Source: an uncultured Burkholderiales bacterium
GTDB taxonomy: Bacteria; Pseudomonadota; Gammaproteobacteria; Burkholderiales; Burkholderiaceae
Direction of reading: 5' to 3'
Length of the DNA stretch: 8,110 nucleotides
Assembly (NCBI GenBank): GCA_903845315.1
Contig: CAIMWY010000397.1
Location: 1 to 8,110 of the forward strand
Program-made: the position numbers and the translations under genes
Notes under the pieces: generated by a model
What the model saw: only the letters and a program-made list of their open reading frames with translations
Database searches by the model: none
Told to the model about the DNA's origin: nothing
Shown: positions 1 through 7,853 of the stretch, in pieces
Numbering within the stretch: position 1 is the first letter of the stretch
Layout of the letters: each line of letters begins with the position of its first letter

Positions 1-906
1 CAGGTCACGCAAGAAGGCCATCACCTCGGCAGGGGATTGGGCCATCTTCGTTGCCAACGAGACTTCGGCGTGGTTGGCGTAACCCAGCAATTGCGCTTCT
101 TCTTGGCGCAGCTTCAAAATTTCTTTCATCCATGGCGTGTTGTCTTGCTCGGGCTTGCCCGCTTGCACGGCCTCAGATTGGTCAGATGCTCGTGTGACGT
201 AAGCCCGATAGAGCTTCTCGCGCAAGGCGGAGCTGTCTGCGAACTGCATCACCGGCAAGTAGCACGGCATTTTCAAATTCAGCTTGTGGCCTGCTACACC
301 CTCTTTGTCAGCGGCGGCGCGCGTGGCCTGCAACACATCGTCAGGCACCCCTGCCAACTCCTCGCCATTGACGACGAGCGACCATTGATCGGTTGCGTCG
401 AGCACGTTTTCGCTGAACTTTTGGCTCACCTCGGCATGACGCTCTTGAATGGCTGCAAACTGTGCTTTGGCCTCGCCCTGCAGTTCTGCGCCTGACAAAA
501 CAAAATTGCGCATTGCCAATGCGTGGGCACGCTTCTGCTCGGCGTTGAGGCTGTTCAAAGCAATGGCTTTGTACTTGGCATACAAACGTTCGTCGGCACC
601 CAGACGGGTCCAAAATTCGGTCACGCGTGACAAGGCCTCTGTGTAGGCGGCACGCAAATCGGGTGCGTCTGCCACCGAATGCAAATGGCTGATGGCACCC
701 CAAGCCCGGCTGAGTTTTTCGGTGGCCACATCCAGCACGTTGGCGATGGCTGGCCAGTCAGCTGGGAACTCGGCGGCGGTGACTTTCTCTAGGGCCAAGC
801 TGGCATCGGCCAGCAGCGGTTCAAGCGCCGGTGCAATGTGCTCGGGCCGGATGGCGTCAAACAGGGGGTGGTCAGAGAAGTCGAGCAGCGGGTTGGTGTG
901 TGACAT
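1..906 (-). CDS. prlC: Oligopeptidase A (M3 family zinc metallopeptidase), N-terminal part
   Basis: This is the 5' part (302 codons, no stop) of a cytoplasmic M3/thimet-type oligopeptidase, which cuts short peptides, including cleaved signal peptides, in related bacteria. It starts at the ATG at 906 and stays open to the left edge. Translation aligns by eye along its length with E. coli OpdA/PrlC: an opening NPLL (residues 5-8), IRPEHIAPAL (19-28), ISHLHSV (72-78), NVLDATDQW (167-175), YLPVMQF (216-222), LYRAYVTRASDQ (232-243) and SLATKMAQSP (283-292). The family is about 680 residues long, so the HExxH zinc site and catalytic core lie outside the window and activity cannot be judged. The start lies 15 bp after the folD stop, so it is probably co-transcribed with folD; no clear Shine-Dalgarno sequence precedes it. 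Identity is secure from the N-terminal half alone. Confidence 0.93.
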   Translation of the reverse strand, partial: MSHTNPLLDFSDHPLFDAIRPEHIAPALEPLLADASLALEKVTAAEFPADWPAIANVLDVATEKLSRAWGAISHLHSVADAPDLRAAYTEALSRVTEFWTRLGADERLYAKYKAIALNSLNAEQKRAHALAMRNFVLSGAELQGEAKAQFAAIQERHAEVSQKFSENVLDATDQWSLVVNGEELAGVPDDVLQATRAAADKEGVAGHKLNLKMPCYLPVMQFADSSALREKLYRAYVTRASDQSEAVQAGKPEQDNTPWMKEILKLRQEEAQLLGYANHAEVSLATKMAQSPAEVMAFLRDL

Positions 907-921
907 GGGGAGAATCTTGTT

Positions 922-1782
922 TCAGTGTTGAGCAGATAAGGCCCGTTTGGCAGATTCCAAGGTGTTCACCAACAACATGGTGATGGTCATTGGGCCCACG
1001 CCCCCTGGCACTGGAGTGATGTAGCTGGCCACTTGGCTCACACCTTCAAAGTCGACGTCACCGCACAGCTTGCCTTCGTCGTTGCGGTTCATGCCTACGT
1101 CCAGCACCACAGCGCCGGGTTTGACCATGTCGGCCGTCAGCACGTTGCGCTTTCCCACCGCAGCCACGATCACATCGGCTTGCAGGGTGTGCACTTTCAG
1201 GTCGGGTGTTGCACTGTGGCAAATGGTGACGGTGGCGTTTTGTTGCAAAAGCATCAACGCCATGGGTTTTCCCACGATGTTGCTGCGGCCAATCACCACC
1301 GCATGCTTGCCGCGCAGCTTGTAGCCAATGCTCTCGAGCATCTTCATACAGCCATAAGGGGTACAAGGCCAAAAGCCAGGCATGCCTGTCATCAAAGCCC
1401 CCGCGCTGGCGATGTGAAACCCGTCCACGTCCTTGGTTGGGTTGATGGCTTCAATGACTTTTTGCGCATCAATGTGGGTGGGCAAAGGCAGTTGCACCAA
1501 GATGCCATGGATGTGTGGGTCGTTGTTGAGCGCTTCGACTCGCGCCAACAAATCAGTTTCGCTCATGGTGGCGTCGTATTTTTCAAGCACCGAATGTAGG
1601 CCGGCATCTTGGCAGGCCTTGACCTTGTTGCGCACATAGACCTGGCTGGCAGGGTTGTCGCCCACCAGCACCACGGCCAGGCCGGGGGTGAGGCCTTGGG
1701 CCTTGAGTTTTGAGGTGTCTGCGGCCACTTGGGCGCGGAGATGTTGTGAGAGGGCGTTGCCGTCGATTCGTTGTGCGGTCAT
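922..1782 (-). CDS. folD: Bifunctional methylenetetrahydrofolate dehydrogenase / methenyltetrahydrofolate cyclohydrolase
   Basis: FolD interconverts 5,10-methylene-THF, 5,10-methenyl-THF and 10-formyl-THF in the cytosol, making NADPH and one-carbon units for purine and formyl-Met-tRNA synthesis. From the ATG at 1782 it has 286 residues, the usual family length. Visible signatures are Y49 and the catalytic K53 in YVRNK, Q97 in GILVQLPLP (93-101), D120 in KDVDGF, the NADP-binding loop GRSNIVGKP (165-173) and the C-terminal PGGVGPMT (259-266). All key catalytic positions are present. A TTG at 1788 would add two residues; the ATG is preferred, but neither start has a good Shine-Dalgarno sequence. 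The gene sits between the two-component response regulator (64 bp upstream, with a hairpin in the gap) and prlC (15 bp downstream). Function is confident; the exact start is slightly uncertain. Confidence 0.97.
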   Translation of the reverse strand: MTAQRIDGNALSQHLRAQVAADTSKLKAQGLTPGLAVVLVGDNPASQVYVRNKVKACQDAGLHSVLEKYDATMSETDLLARVEALNNDPHIHGILVQLPLPTHIDAQKVIEAINPTKDVDGFHIASAGALMTGMPGFWPCTPYGCMKMLESIGYKLRGKHAVVIGRSNIVGKPMALMLLQQNATVTICHSATPDLKVHTLQADVIVAAVGKRNVLTADMVKPGAVVLDVGMNRNDEGKLCGDVDFEGVSQVASYITPVPGGVGPMTITMLLVNTLESAKRALSAQH

Positions 1783-1800
1783 GGTCAAAGCGAAGTGAAA

Positions 1801-1821
1801 ACGCCCGTGGTCAACGGGCGT
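1801..1821 (-). terminator. Candidate intrinsic terminator after the response regulator gene
   Basis: A perfect 8-bp inverted repeat (ACGCCCGT / ACGGGCGT) with a 5-nt loop lies in the 64-bp gap between the response regulator stop and the folD ATG. On the minus strand the stem is followed by TTTC, so the T run is about four bases counting the last stem base. The GC-rich stem plus short T run fits a modest Rho-independent terminator for the kinase-regulator unit. The T run is short, and the hairpin ends only 18 bp before the folD start with no room for a promoter in between, so partial read-through or attenuation is possible. Confidence 0.6.
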
Positions 1822-1846
1822 CTTGGGTGAATGGGGATCCGATGGC

Positions 1847-2473
1847 TCAGGCTTTGGCTGCGTTTTGTCCCAGCGCAGTTTTCAGCAGGTCGGCCACGGT
1901 GTTGGCGTTGAGCTTTTCCATGATATTGGCGCGGTGAGCTTCTACGGTTTTGATGCTGATGCCTAAGTCATCGGCAATTTGCTTATTCAGTCGTCCGGCC
2001 ACGATACGCTCTAGCACTTGAGCTTCACGTCCAGTCAGCTTGGCCATCAAGGCATCCCGACTGGCGGCTTGTTGGAAGTCGGCAAAAGCGTCTTTGGCGT
2101 GCTCCAACATGCGTTCAACCAAGCTCACCAAATCGTCCTCTTTGAAGGGTTTTTGGATGAAGTCCATGGCCCCTTTTTTCATGGTGTTCACGGCCATGGG
2201 CACATCGCCGTGGCCGGTGATGAAAACGATGGGTAAGGGAGATTTGCGTTCAATCAACTTGTCTTGCAGTTCCAAGCCCGTCATGCCACCCATGCGGATG
2301 TCAACAATCAAGCATGCAACCTCCCGGGCGTCATAGCGACTGAGGAAGGTTTCTGCGGAATCAAAGCAGCGAACGCGGTAGTCCTTGCCCTCCAGCAACC
2401 ATTGAAGCGAATCACGAACGGCCTCGTCATCATCAACGACGTAGACAGTACCTTTTTTGGGAATCAAACTCAT
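1847..2473 (-). CDS. FixJ/LuxR-type two-component response regulator
   Basis: A 208-residue DNA-binding response regulator, close in length to FixJ. The receiver domain (about residues 8-122) has the acidic pair D15/D16, the phospho-acceptor D58 in LIVDIRM, T86 in FITGHGD and K108 in QKPF. A short linker leads to a LuxR-type helix-turn-helix (about 145-200) with LTGREAQVL, the [11 protein letters not shown] turn and [14 protein letters not shown]. The start is the ATG at 2473: it overlaps the kinase stop as ATGA, and GGAG lies 7 nt upstream. An in-frame extension to 2596 would run back into the kinase reading region and lacks receiver homology, so it is rejected. Translational coupling makes the upstream kinase its near-certain partner. 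The gene set it controls is unknown; divergent aceE is a candidate target only by position. No specific gene name can be supported. Confidence 0.94.
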   Translation of the reverse strand: MSLIPKKGTVYVVDDDEAVRDSLQWLLEGKDYRVRCFDSAETFLSRYDAREVACLIVDIRMGGMTGLELQDKLIERKSPLPIVFITGHGDVPMAVNTMKKGAMDFIQKPFKEDDLVSLVERMLEHAKDAFADFQQAASRDALMAKLTGREAQVLERIVAGRLNKQIADDLGISIKTVEAHRANIMEKLNANTVADLLKTALGQNAAKA

Positions 2474-4992
2474 GCAGATGCTCCGACAGTACGAGCCGGT
2501 ATCCAGAAGGAAAATCGGCAGCCCGTAATTTCGTTGGCATTGTAGAGGTTCTCTGCCTTCATTCGTCCCTGGTGCGATTCGACAATCGTCCGGCACAAAT
2601 TCAGCCCAATCCCCATGCCTTCTGGCTTGGTTGAAAAGAAAGCTTCAAACAAGCGTTCCATCACCTCAGGGGCTAAGCCCCGTCCTGTGTCCGTCACAGA
2701 AAACTCCACCACAGATTGACCTTCTTCAGTCCGAGGCATGACTTTGAGTTCCACATTTCGGCCGGCCATGGGGCGTTTGGCCAAGTCCACCGACTCGGCA
2801 GCGTTTTTCATCATGTTGACCAACACCTGCTCAATCAAGATCGGGTCGACATGCAGTTTTGGCAGGCGCTGAGCCACCACTTGTGACAGACGCACTTGGC
2901 GACGGCGCAACTCGATGTCGACCAACTCCACGGCCTCGGCGACCATGGGGGCAACTTCTGCAAAACTGCGGTTGGGTTCGCTGCGCTTAACAAAGCTGCG
3001 AATGCGTTGAATAATTTGTCCAGCACGTTGCGCTTGATGGGCTGTCTTTTCCAGCGCCTTGATCAAATCATCTTCGGTCAGGTTGTGAGACTTGATGCGA
3101 GAGACCATGCCGTTGCAGTAATTGTTGATCGCTGTGAGAGGTTGGTTGAGCTCATGGGCCACGCTGGAAGCCATTTCACCCATGGTGATCAAGCGGCTGG
3201 CCGACTGGGCGCGTTCAGCTTGGGCTCGGGACTGTTCTTCTGCTTGGCGTCTTGGCGTGATATCGGTGGCAATCACCATCTGGGCGAGACGACCATCCAC
3301 CCAATTCAAATAACGCGATCGCACTTCGAGCCATTTGTTAAGACTGGGTACATAAATTTCGGCATTTTCGCTGCTGACTTCAGTCAACCCATCTGTCGGA
3401 AAGCCCACCAAGGGGTCATCGGCATCATCGATTTCATCACTTCTGTCGTTGCTCAAATGTTGGATTGGTAAGCCTGCTTGCTCGACCAAACTCAAATGCC
3501 CCTGTGTTGAGGCATCGAACCATTGGCGATAGAGCTTGTTAGCAAACAGCAATTCTTGGCTGCCAAGGGGCGCCACAGATACCGAAGCATCCAAGCCTTC
3601 GAGCACAGTGGTGAACCTATCGTGCGAGGCAGACAACTGTTCGCGGATGCGGTTGGGCTCTGTGATGTCGGTCATCGAAGTCATCCAACCCGTTTGTTGT
3701 CCTAAAGCATCGATCAGGGGCGACACATAGAGCCGCGCATCAAACAAATGGCCATCTTTGCGTTTGACCCGCACCTGAAAGCCAGTCGACGTGGTGTTGC
3801 CTTGCAATTCAAGCTTGAGCTTTTGTTCAAGGCTGATGAGATCTTCGTCAGGCCAATATGGAAAAGGTGGCGTGCATCCCACCAACTCACTTTCTGTCCA
3901 ACCTGTCATTTGGCAAAACGCTGTGTTGACATAGGTGATGCGGCCTTTGAGGTCCATGGCCCGCATACCTGTAAGCACCGAGTTTTCCATAGCGCGCCGA
4001 AAGTTTGTCTCTGCTACCAAGGCTTGCTGGGCTTGCACACGGCGGCGGGTGTGTCGCCAAGTCCCAATCAACATCCACGCGGTCATCAAACTCAAAGCCG
4101 TGACCAACCAAAAAACGCCGTTTCCAATCAAGCCTTGTGAGGTTCGATAAGCTCTGGCGTGCAAAGTGAGGGCATAGCCAACAGGGGTAACAGGTACTTC
4201 GTACACATTGGTGCGATTGAGCCAAGGTAGCACTTCGCTGACCTTCGGCCCCGGTTTATTGGCTTGTCCAGCCAGAACGGTGTTATTCACGTCACGCAAC
4301 GAAACTGCATACTTGCTGGTAATTTCATTGGGCACAACATATCTAAAAATGCCATCTAACGGGTACTCGGCCAAGATCACACCTTCAAAATTGGTGTGGT
4401 TCACGATAGGCACCTGCAATTGAATTTGACTGACCTTGTCTTGCAAATTGCTCGACTGTTGTATTGGCTGTGAGTACACTGGTTGCAACAAAGCATGGGC
4501 CAAATCAAAAGTGTCTTTGGTGGATGTCTGCACCAGCACATCACCCATTTGATGGATCATGGCTGGGTTTGCACTGGCGCTGGCATAAGTTGACCGGACG
4601 CGTCGCTTGGTGTCTAACCACGTGATGCTTGAGAGTTCCGGGCTTTGCTCCAGCAGCAACTTTGCTTCGATGGCAAATTCCTTGGGGTTGGTGTCTCGAT
4701 TGGACACATCACGGGCAATCCGCATGATGTGTTCCTGGCGCTCTAGTAAGCGCAGACGCAATCGCTGTTGCGCGTATTCCACATCTCGCCTCACGATTTC
4801 CTGCTCGCGGTCCATCTCTTCGTATTTCAAATACCAAAGAGCTGTGGTGATCGCGAATAAAAAAAGTACAACGGCAACCAATGGGCCGATCAGGGCAAAA
4901 CGGTCTTGCTTGCTCGGGCTTTGTTGTCGCCACCAACGGCTCCACATCACAAGCAAGCTTTTGAAAGGCGTTTGAATTTGTTTTTTAAACAT
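2470..4992 (-). CDS. Membrane-bound PAS-domain sensor histidine kinase
   Basis: An 840-residue inner-membrane sensor kinase. In order: a basic cytoplasmic N-terminus, TM1 (about 32-54), a periplasmic region of about 235 residues, TM2 (about 290-310), a PAS/PAC unit (about 326-445; ITYVNTAFCQMTGW at 352-365), a second, more divergent PAS-like unit (about 452-580), a short charged Ala/Gln/Glu-rich linker, HisKA with H613 in VAHELNQPLTAINNY, and HATPase_c. The ATPase part shows the N box (N726 to N730 in NMMKNAAES), G1 DTGRG (768-772), the F box around FEAFFSTKP (782-790) and G2 MGIGLNL (793-799), so it should be active. The HELNQPL phosphorylation motif belongs to the FixL/DctB/TtrS-like group that pairs with FixJ- or NtrC-type regulators, matching the overlapping regulator gene. 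The periplasmic region may be a Cache-like ligand domain, but this cannot be settled by eye; no heme or flavin site is evident in the PAS units. The signal is unknown. Start ATG at 4992 has only a weak Shine-Dalgarno sequence. Confidence 0.93.
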   Translation of the reverse strand: MFKKQIQTPFKSLLVMWSRWWRQQSPSKQDRFALIGPLVAVVLFLFAITTALWYLKYEEMDREQEIVRRDVEYAQQRLRLRLLERQEHIMRIARDVSNRDTNPKEFAIEAKLLLEQSPELSSITWLDTKRRVRSTYASASANPAMIHQMGDVLVQTSTKDTFDLAHALLQPVYSQPIQQSSNLQDKVSQIQLQVPIVNHTNFEGVILAEYPLDGIFRYVVPNEITSKYAVSLRDVNNTVLAGQANKPGPKVSEVLPWLNRTNVYEVPVTPVGYALTLHARAYRTSQGLIGNGVFWLVTALSLMTAWMLIGTWRHTRRRVQAQQALVAETNFRRAMENSVLTGMRAMDLKGRITYVNTAFCQMTGWTESELVGCTPPFPYWPDEDLISLEQKLKLELQGNTTSTGFQVRVKRKDGHLFDARLYVSPLIDALGQQTGWMTSMTDITEPNRIREQLSASHDRFTTVLEGLDASVSVAPLGSQELLFANKLYRQWFDASTQGHLSLVEQAGLPIQHLSNDRSDEIDDADDPLVGFPTDGLTEVSSENAEIYVPSLNKWLEVRSRYLNWVDGRLAQMVIATDITPRRQAEEQSRAQAERAQSASRLITMGEMASSVAHELNQPLTAINNYCNGMVSRIKSHNLTEDDLIKALEKTAHQAQRAGQIIQRIRSFVKRSEPNRSFAEVAPMVAEAVELVDIELRRRQVRLSQVVAQRLPKLHVDPILIEQVLVNMMKNAAESVDLAKRPMAGRNVELKVMPRTEEGQSVVEFSVTDTGRGLAPEVMERLFEAFFSTKPEGMGIGLNLCRTIVESHQGRMKAENLYNANEITGCRFSFWIPARTVGASA
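2481..2484 (-). promoter_or_regulatory. Ribosome binding site of the response regulator gene
   Basis: GGAG on the minus strand ends 7 nt before the ATG at 2473, inside the last codons of the kinase gene. It fixes the regulator start and supports coupled translation with the kinase through the ATGA overlap. Confidence 0.75.
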
Positions 4993-5037
4993 CTACTTCG
5001 AGTTTACCTAGTCCTATTTTTCCGAATTTAAAATTTC

Positions 5038-5067
5038 ATATTAAGAAATCATTGACCGCTATTTGAA
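5038..5067 (-). promoter_or_regulatory. Weak candidate promoter for the kinase-regulator unit
   Basis: On the minus strand TTCAAA (5067-5062) and TAATAT (5043-5038) are separated by 18 bp, each matching the sigma-70 consensus at four of six positions. It faces the kinase gene and its -35 overlaps the aceE -35 candidate on the other strand, so the two promoters would be back to back. AT-rich DNA gives such matches by chance, so confidence is low. Confidence 0.25.
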
Positions 5068-5091
5068 ATTATTGGTTTATTGTGAGACAAT
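5063..5091 (+). promoter_or_regulatory. Candidate sigma-70 promoter of aceE
   Basis: TTGAAA (5063-5068, five of six consensus positions) is followed after 17 bp by GACAAT (5086-5091, four of six). Transcription would begin near 5098, giving a leader of about 40 nt before the aceE ATG. An overlapping alternative is TTGACC (5052-5057), 18 bp, TTTATT (5076-5081), also reasonable. At least one of the two is likely the real aceE(F) promoter; the sequence alone does not decide which. Confidence 0.55.
5079..5091. promoter_or_regulatory. Operator-like palindrome (GntR/FadR-subfamily pattern) over the aceE -10
   Basis: ATTGTGAGACAAT is a perfect palindrome with 5-bp arms and a 3-nt centre. Its core fits the TNGTNNNACNA pattern known for the FadR/PdhR/LldR branch of GntR regulators; E. 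coli PdhR uses a related site (ATTGGT, 3 nt, ACCAAT) in front of its own PDH operon. It overlaps the better -10 candidate completely, the expected place for a repressor. No GntR gene is in the window, so the partner is inferred. Confidence 0.4.
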
Positions 5092-5126
5092 TCGAATAAA
5101 GTCGAGCCAAATAAGTGCCCAAACAA

Positions 5127-5131
5127 AGGAG
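5127..5131 (+). promoter_or_regulatory. Ribosome binding site of aceE
   Basis: AGGAG lies 6 nt before the ATG at 5138, a near-ideal Shine-Dalgarno sequence. It decides the aceE start against an in-frame TTG at 5063, which lies inside the promoter region. Confidence 0.85.
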
Positions 5132-5137
5132 ACAAGC

Positions 5138-7849
5138 ATGTCAGCACAAGCCAACGACCTGCGTACATTCGCGACGAATGATGTAGACACCCTGGAGACA
5201 AGGGAATGGATGGACGCCCTGTCGGCCGTCATCAGCGCAGAAGGCCCTGAGCGTGCCCATTTCTTGTTGGAGCAATTGCTTGAACATGCCAGAGAGAGCA
5301 GCATCGACATGCCTTTCTCAGCCAACACGGGCTATGTCAACACCATCGAACCCAGCCAAGAGGCACATTGCCCGGGCAACATCGAAATTGAAGAGCGTTT
5401 GCGCGCCTACATGCGCTGGAACGCCATGGCTATGGTCGTCAAAGCCAACCGCCACAACCCTGAAGATGGTGGTGACTTAGGTGGTCACATCGGTTCGTTT
5501 GCATCGTTGGCACACATGTTTGGTGCGGGTTTCAATCACTTTTGGCATGCTGAAAATGAAAACCATGGCGGCGACTGCCTCTACATCCAAGGGCATGTCT
5601 CTCCAGGGGTTTACGCCCGTGCCTATTTGGAAGGCCGCTTGACCGAAGAGCAGTTGCTCAATTTCCGTCAAGAGGTCGATGGCAAGGGCCTGTCGAGTTA
5701 CCCGCACCCCAAACTCATGCCCGAGTTTTGGCAGTTTCCGACGGTGTCTATGGGCCTTGGTCCTTTGATGGCCATTTACCAAGCCCGCTTTTTGAAGTAC
5801 CTGCATGCACGCGGCATTGCCAACACAGAAAACCGCAAAGTGTGGGTGTTTTGCGGCGATGGTGAAATGGACGAAGTTGAGTCGTTGGGCGCTATTGGCT
5901 TGGCGGCCCGCGAAAAACTGGACAACCTGATCTTCGTGGTGAACTGCAATTTGCAGCGCCTGGACGGTCCGGTGCGTGGCAACGGCAAGATCGTGCAGGA
6001 ACTGGAAGGCGAATTCCGCGGCTCGGGCTGGAACGTGATCAAACTGTTGTGGGGGAGCGAGTGGGACCCTCTCTTGGCCCGCGACAAAGATGGTGCCCTG
6101 CGCAAGCTGATGATGGAAACCTTGGATGGCGATTACCAAGCCTTCAAAGCGAACGACGGCGCCTACGTCCGTAAGCATTTCTTTGGTCGTGATCCCAAGA
6201 CCTTGGAGATGGTCGCGCACATGAGTGACGAAGACATCTGGAACTTAAAACGTGGTGGCCACGACCCCCAAAAGGTCTATGCTGCTTACCACCAAGCGGT
6301 GAACCACAAAGGTCAACCCACGGTGCTGTTGATCAAAACTGTCAAAGGTTTTGGCATGGGCAAAGCGGGTGAAGGCAAGAACACGGTTCACCAAACCAAG
6401 AAGCTCACCGACGAAGACATCAAGTACTTCCGTGACCGCTTCAACCTGCCAATTCCTGACAGCGAGTTGTCCAAGATTCCTTTTTACAAGCCCGCTGACG
6501 ACACCCCCGAAATGCGCTATCTGCACGAGCGTCGTAAGGCCCTGGGCGGTTATTTGCCGCACCGTCGTACTAAGGCGGAAGAAAGCTTCACCGTGCCAGC
6601 GATTGAGACCTTCAAAGCGGTGATGGAGCCCACAGCCGAAGGCCGTGAAATTTCGACCACCCAAGCCTATGTGCGCTTCCTCACGCAGTTGCTGCGTGAC
6701 CAAGCCTTGGGTCCAAGGGTGGTGCCTATTTTGGTGGACGAAGCCCGTACCTTTGGTATGGAAGGCTTGTTCCGTCAAATCGGTATTTACAACCCTGCTG
6801 GTCAGCAGTACACACCGGTCGACAAAGACCAGGTCATGTACTACAAGGAAGACGTGGCTGGCCAGATCTTGCAAGAAGGCATCAACGAAGCTGGCGGCAT
6901 GTCGAGCTGGATTGCGGCGGCCACCAGCTACTCCACCAGCAACCGCATCATGGTGCCGTTCTACGTGTACTACTCGATGTTCGGCTTCCAACGCATTGGC
7001 GACTTGGCTTGGGCTGCTGGCGACATGCAAGCTCGCGGTTTCTTGTTGGGTGGCACGTCCGGGCGCACCACCTTGAACGGTGAAGGCTTGCAACATGAAG
7101 ACGGTCACAGCCACATCATGGCCAACACAATCCCCAATTGCGTCTCGTATGACCCCACCTTCGCGCACGAAGTGGGCGTCATCTTGCACCACGGTTTGAA
7201 GCGCATGGTGGAGAAGCAAGAAAATGTCTTCTACTACCTGACCTTGTTGAACGAGAACTACCCCATGCCAGGACTCAAAGCCGGCACGGAAGAGCAAATC
7301 ATCAAAGGCATGTACTTGCTGCAACAAGGCGAGGGCGCCAAGAAGGCACCGCGTGTCAACTTGCTGGGCTCGGGCACCATCTTGCGCGAATCCATCGCAG
7401 CCCGGGACTTGCTGGCCGCCGACTGGGGCGTAGCCGCGAACGTGTGGAGCGCCCCGAGTTTCAACGAGTTGACCCGCGATGGCCAAGACGCGGAGCGTTA
7501 CAACCTGCTGCACCCGACAGACACGCCCAAAGTGCCGTTTGTGACCGCACAACTCGACCCCTACACCGGGCCAGTGGTTGCGTCTACCGACTACATGAAG
7601 GCCTATGCCGAACAAATTCGTCCGTTCATTCCAAAGGGCCGAACCTACAAAGTGTTGGGCACCGACGGTTTTGGCCGCAGCGACTTCCGCAGCAAACTGC
7701 GCGAGCACTTTGAAATCAACCGCCACTACATCGTCGTGGCGGCCCTCAAAGCCCTGAGCGAAGACGGTAGTGTGCCGGTGACCCAAGTGGCTGAAGCGAT
7801 CAAAAAGTACGGCATCAAAGTCGACAAAATCAACCCGCTTTACGCTTAA
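5138..7849 (+). CDS. aceE: Pyruvate dehydrogenase E1 component, homodimeric type
   Basis: AceE is the thiamine-diphosphate E1 of the pyruvate dehydrogenase complex: it decarboxylates pyruvate and acetylates the lipoyl groups of E2 in the cytosol. From the ATG at 5138 it has 903 residues, slightly longer than E. coli AceE (887). By comparison with E. coli, visible sites are H117 in GGHIGSF (E. coli H106), the ThDP motif GDGEMDE (240-246) with N269/N271 in VVNCNLQRLDGP, the mobile-loop H418 in GEGKNTVHQ (E. coli H407), E584 in GINEAGG (E. coli E571, the ThDP-activating Glu) and H653 in EGLQHEDGHSHI (E. coli H640). All expected catalytic residues are present. The N-terminal 45 or so residues would bind the E2 core. 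Upstream are a strong ribosome binding site and a promoter; aceF follows after 15 bp, so both are one operon. No frameshift or odd composition was seen. Confidence 0.98.
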   Translation: MSAQANDLRTFATNDVDTLETREWMDALSAVISAEGPERAHFLLEQLLEHARESSIDMPFSANTGYVNTIEPSQEAHCPGNIEIEERLRAYMRWNAMAMVVKANRHNPEDGGDLGGHIGSFASLAHMFGAGFNHFWHAENENHGGDCLYIQGHVSPGVYARAYLEGRLTEEQLLNFRQEVDGKGLSSYPHPKLMPEFWQFPTVSMGLGPLMAIYQARFLKYLHARGIANTENRKVWVFCGDGEMDEVESLGAIGLAAREKLDNLIFVVNCNLQRLDGPVRGNGKIVQELEGEFRGSGWNVIKLLWGSEWDPLLARDKDGALRKLMMETLDGDYQAFKANDGAYVRKHFFGRDPKTLEMVAHMSDEDIWNLKRGGHDPQKVYAAYHQAVNHKGQPTVLLIKTVKGFGMGKAGEGKNTVHQTKKLTDEDIKYFRDRFNLPIPDSELSKIPFYKPADDTPEMRYLHERRKALGGYLPHRRTKAEESFTVPAIETFKAVMEPTAEGREISTTQAYVRFLTQLLRDQALGPRVVPILVDEARTFGMEGLFRQIGIYNPAGQQYTPVDKDQVMYYKEDVAGQILQEGINEAGGMSSWIAAATSYSTSNRIMVPFYVYYSMFGFQRIGDLAWAAGDMQARGFLLGGTSGRTTLNGEGLQHEDGHSHIMANTIPNCVSYDPTFAHEVGVILHHGLKRMVEKQENVFYYLTLLNENYPMPGLKAGTEEQIIKGMYLLQQGEGAKKAPRVNLLGSGTILRESIAARDLLAADWGVAANVWSAPSFNELTRDGQDAERYNLLHPTDTPKVPFVTAQLDPYTGPVVASTDYMKAYAEQIRPFIPKGRTYKVLGTDGFGRSDFRSKLREHFEINRHYIVVAALKALSEDGSVPVTQVAEAIKKYGIKVDKINPLYA

Positions 7850-7853
7850 TTCT

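Larger units (their letters stand above)
4993..5137. promoter_or_regulatory. Divergent intergenic regulatory region, sensor kinase / aceE
   Basis: This 145-bp region separates the divergent kinase (ATG at 4992) and aceE (ATG at 5138). Its middle (about 5014-5105) is far more AT-rich than the flanking genes, as expected for promoters. It holds the aceE promoter candidates, an operator-like palindrome, a possible kinase promoter and the aceE ribosome binding site, each listed separately. No RNA gene or riboswitch-like structure was seen. Confidence 0.8.

Noticed and set aside
37..495. 152-codon plus-strand open frame at the left end
   Set aside because: The opposite strand translates without stops into clear PrlC sequence over the whole stretch, so the plus-strand frame is a shadow.
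1033..1599. 188-codon plus-strand open frame opposite folD
   Set aside because: It lies fully within folD on the other strand, has a His-rich translation with no known motif and no ribosome binding site; folD itself is intact.
2474..2596. 41-codon N-terminal extension of the response regulator into the kinase gene
   Set aside because: The extension is out of frame with the kinase C-terminus and has no receiver-like sequence; the ATG at 2473 has GGAG at 7 nt and the standard ATGA overlap with the kinase.
5024..5037. AT-rich near-palindrome GAATTTAAAATTTC in the intergenic region
   Set aside because: Symmetry is imperfect and the base composition makes such matches likely by chance; it fits no operator pattern I know.
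5063..5137. 25-codon N-terminal extension of AceE from a TTG at 5063
   Set aside because: It would overlap the promoter, lacks a ribosome binding site, and the ATG at 5138 has AGGAG at ideal spacing.
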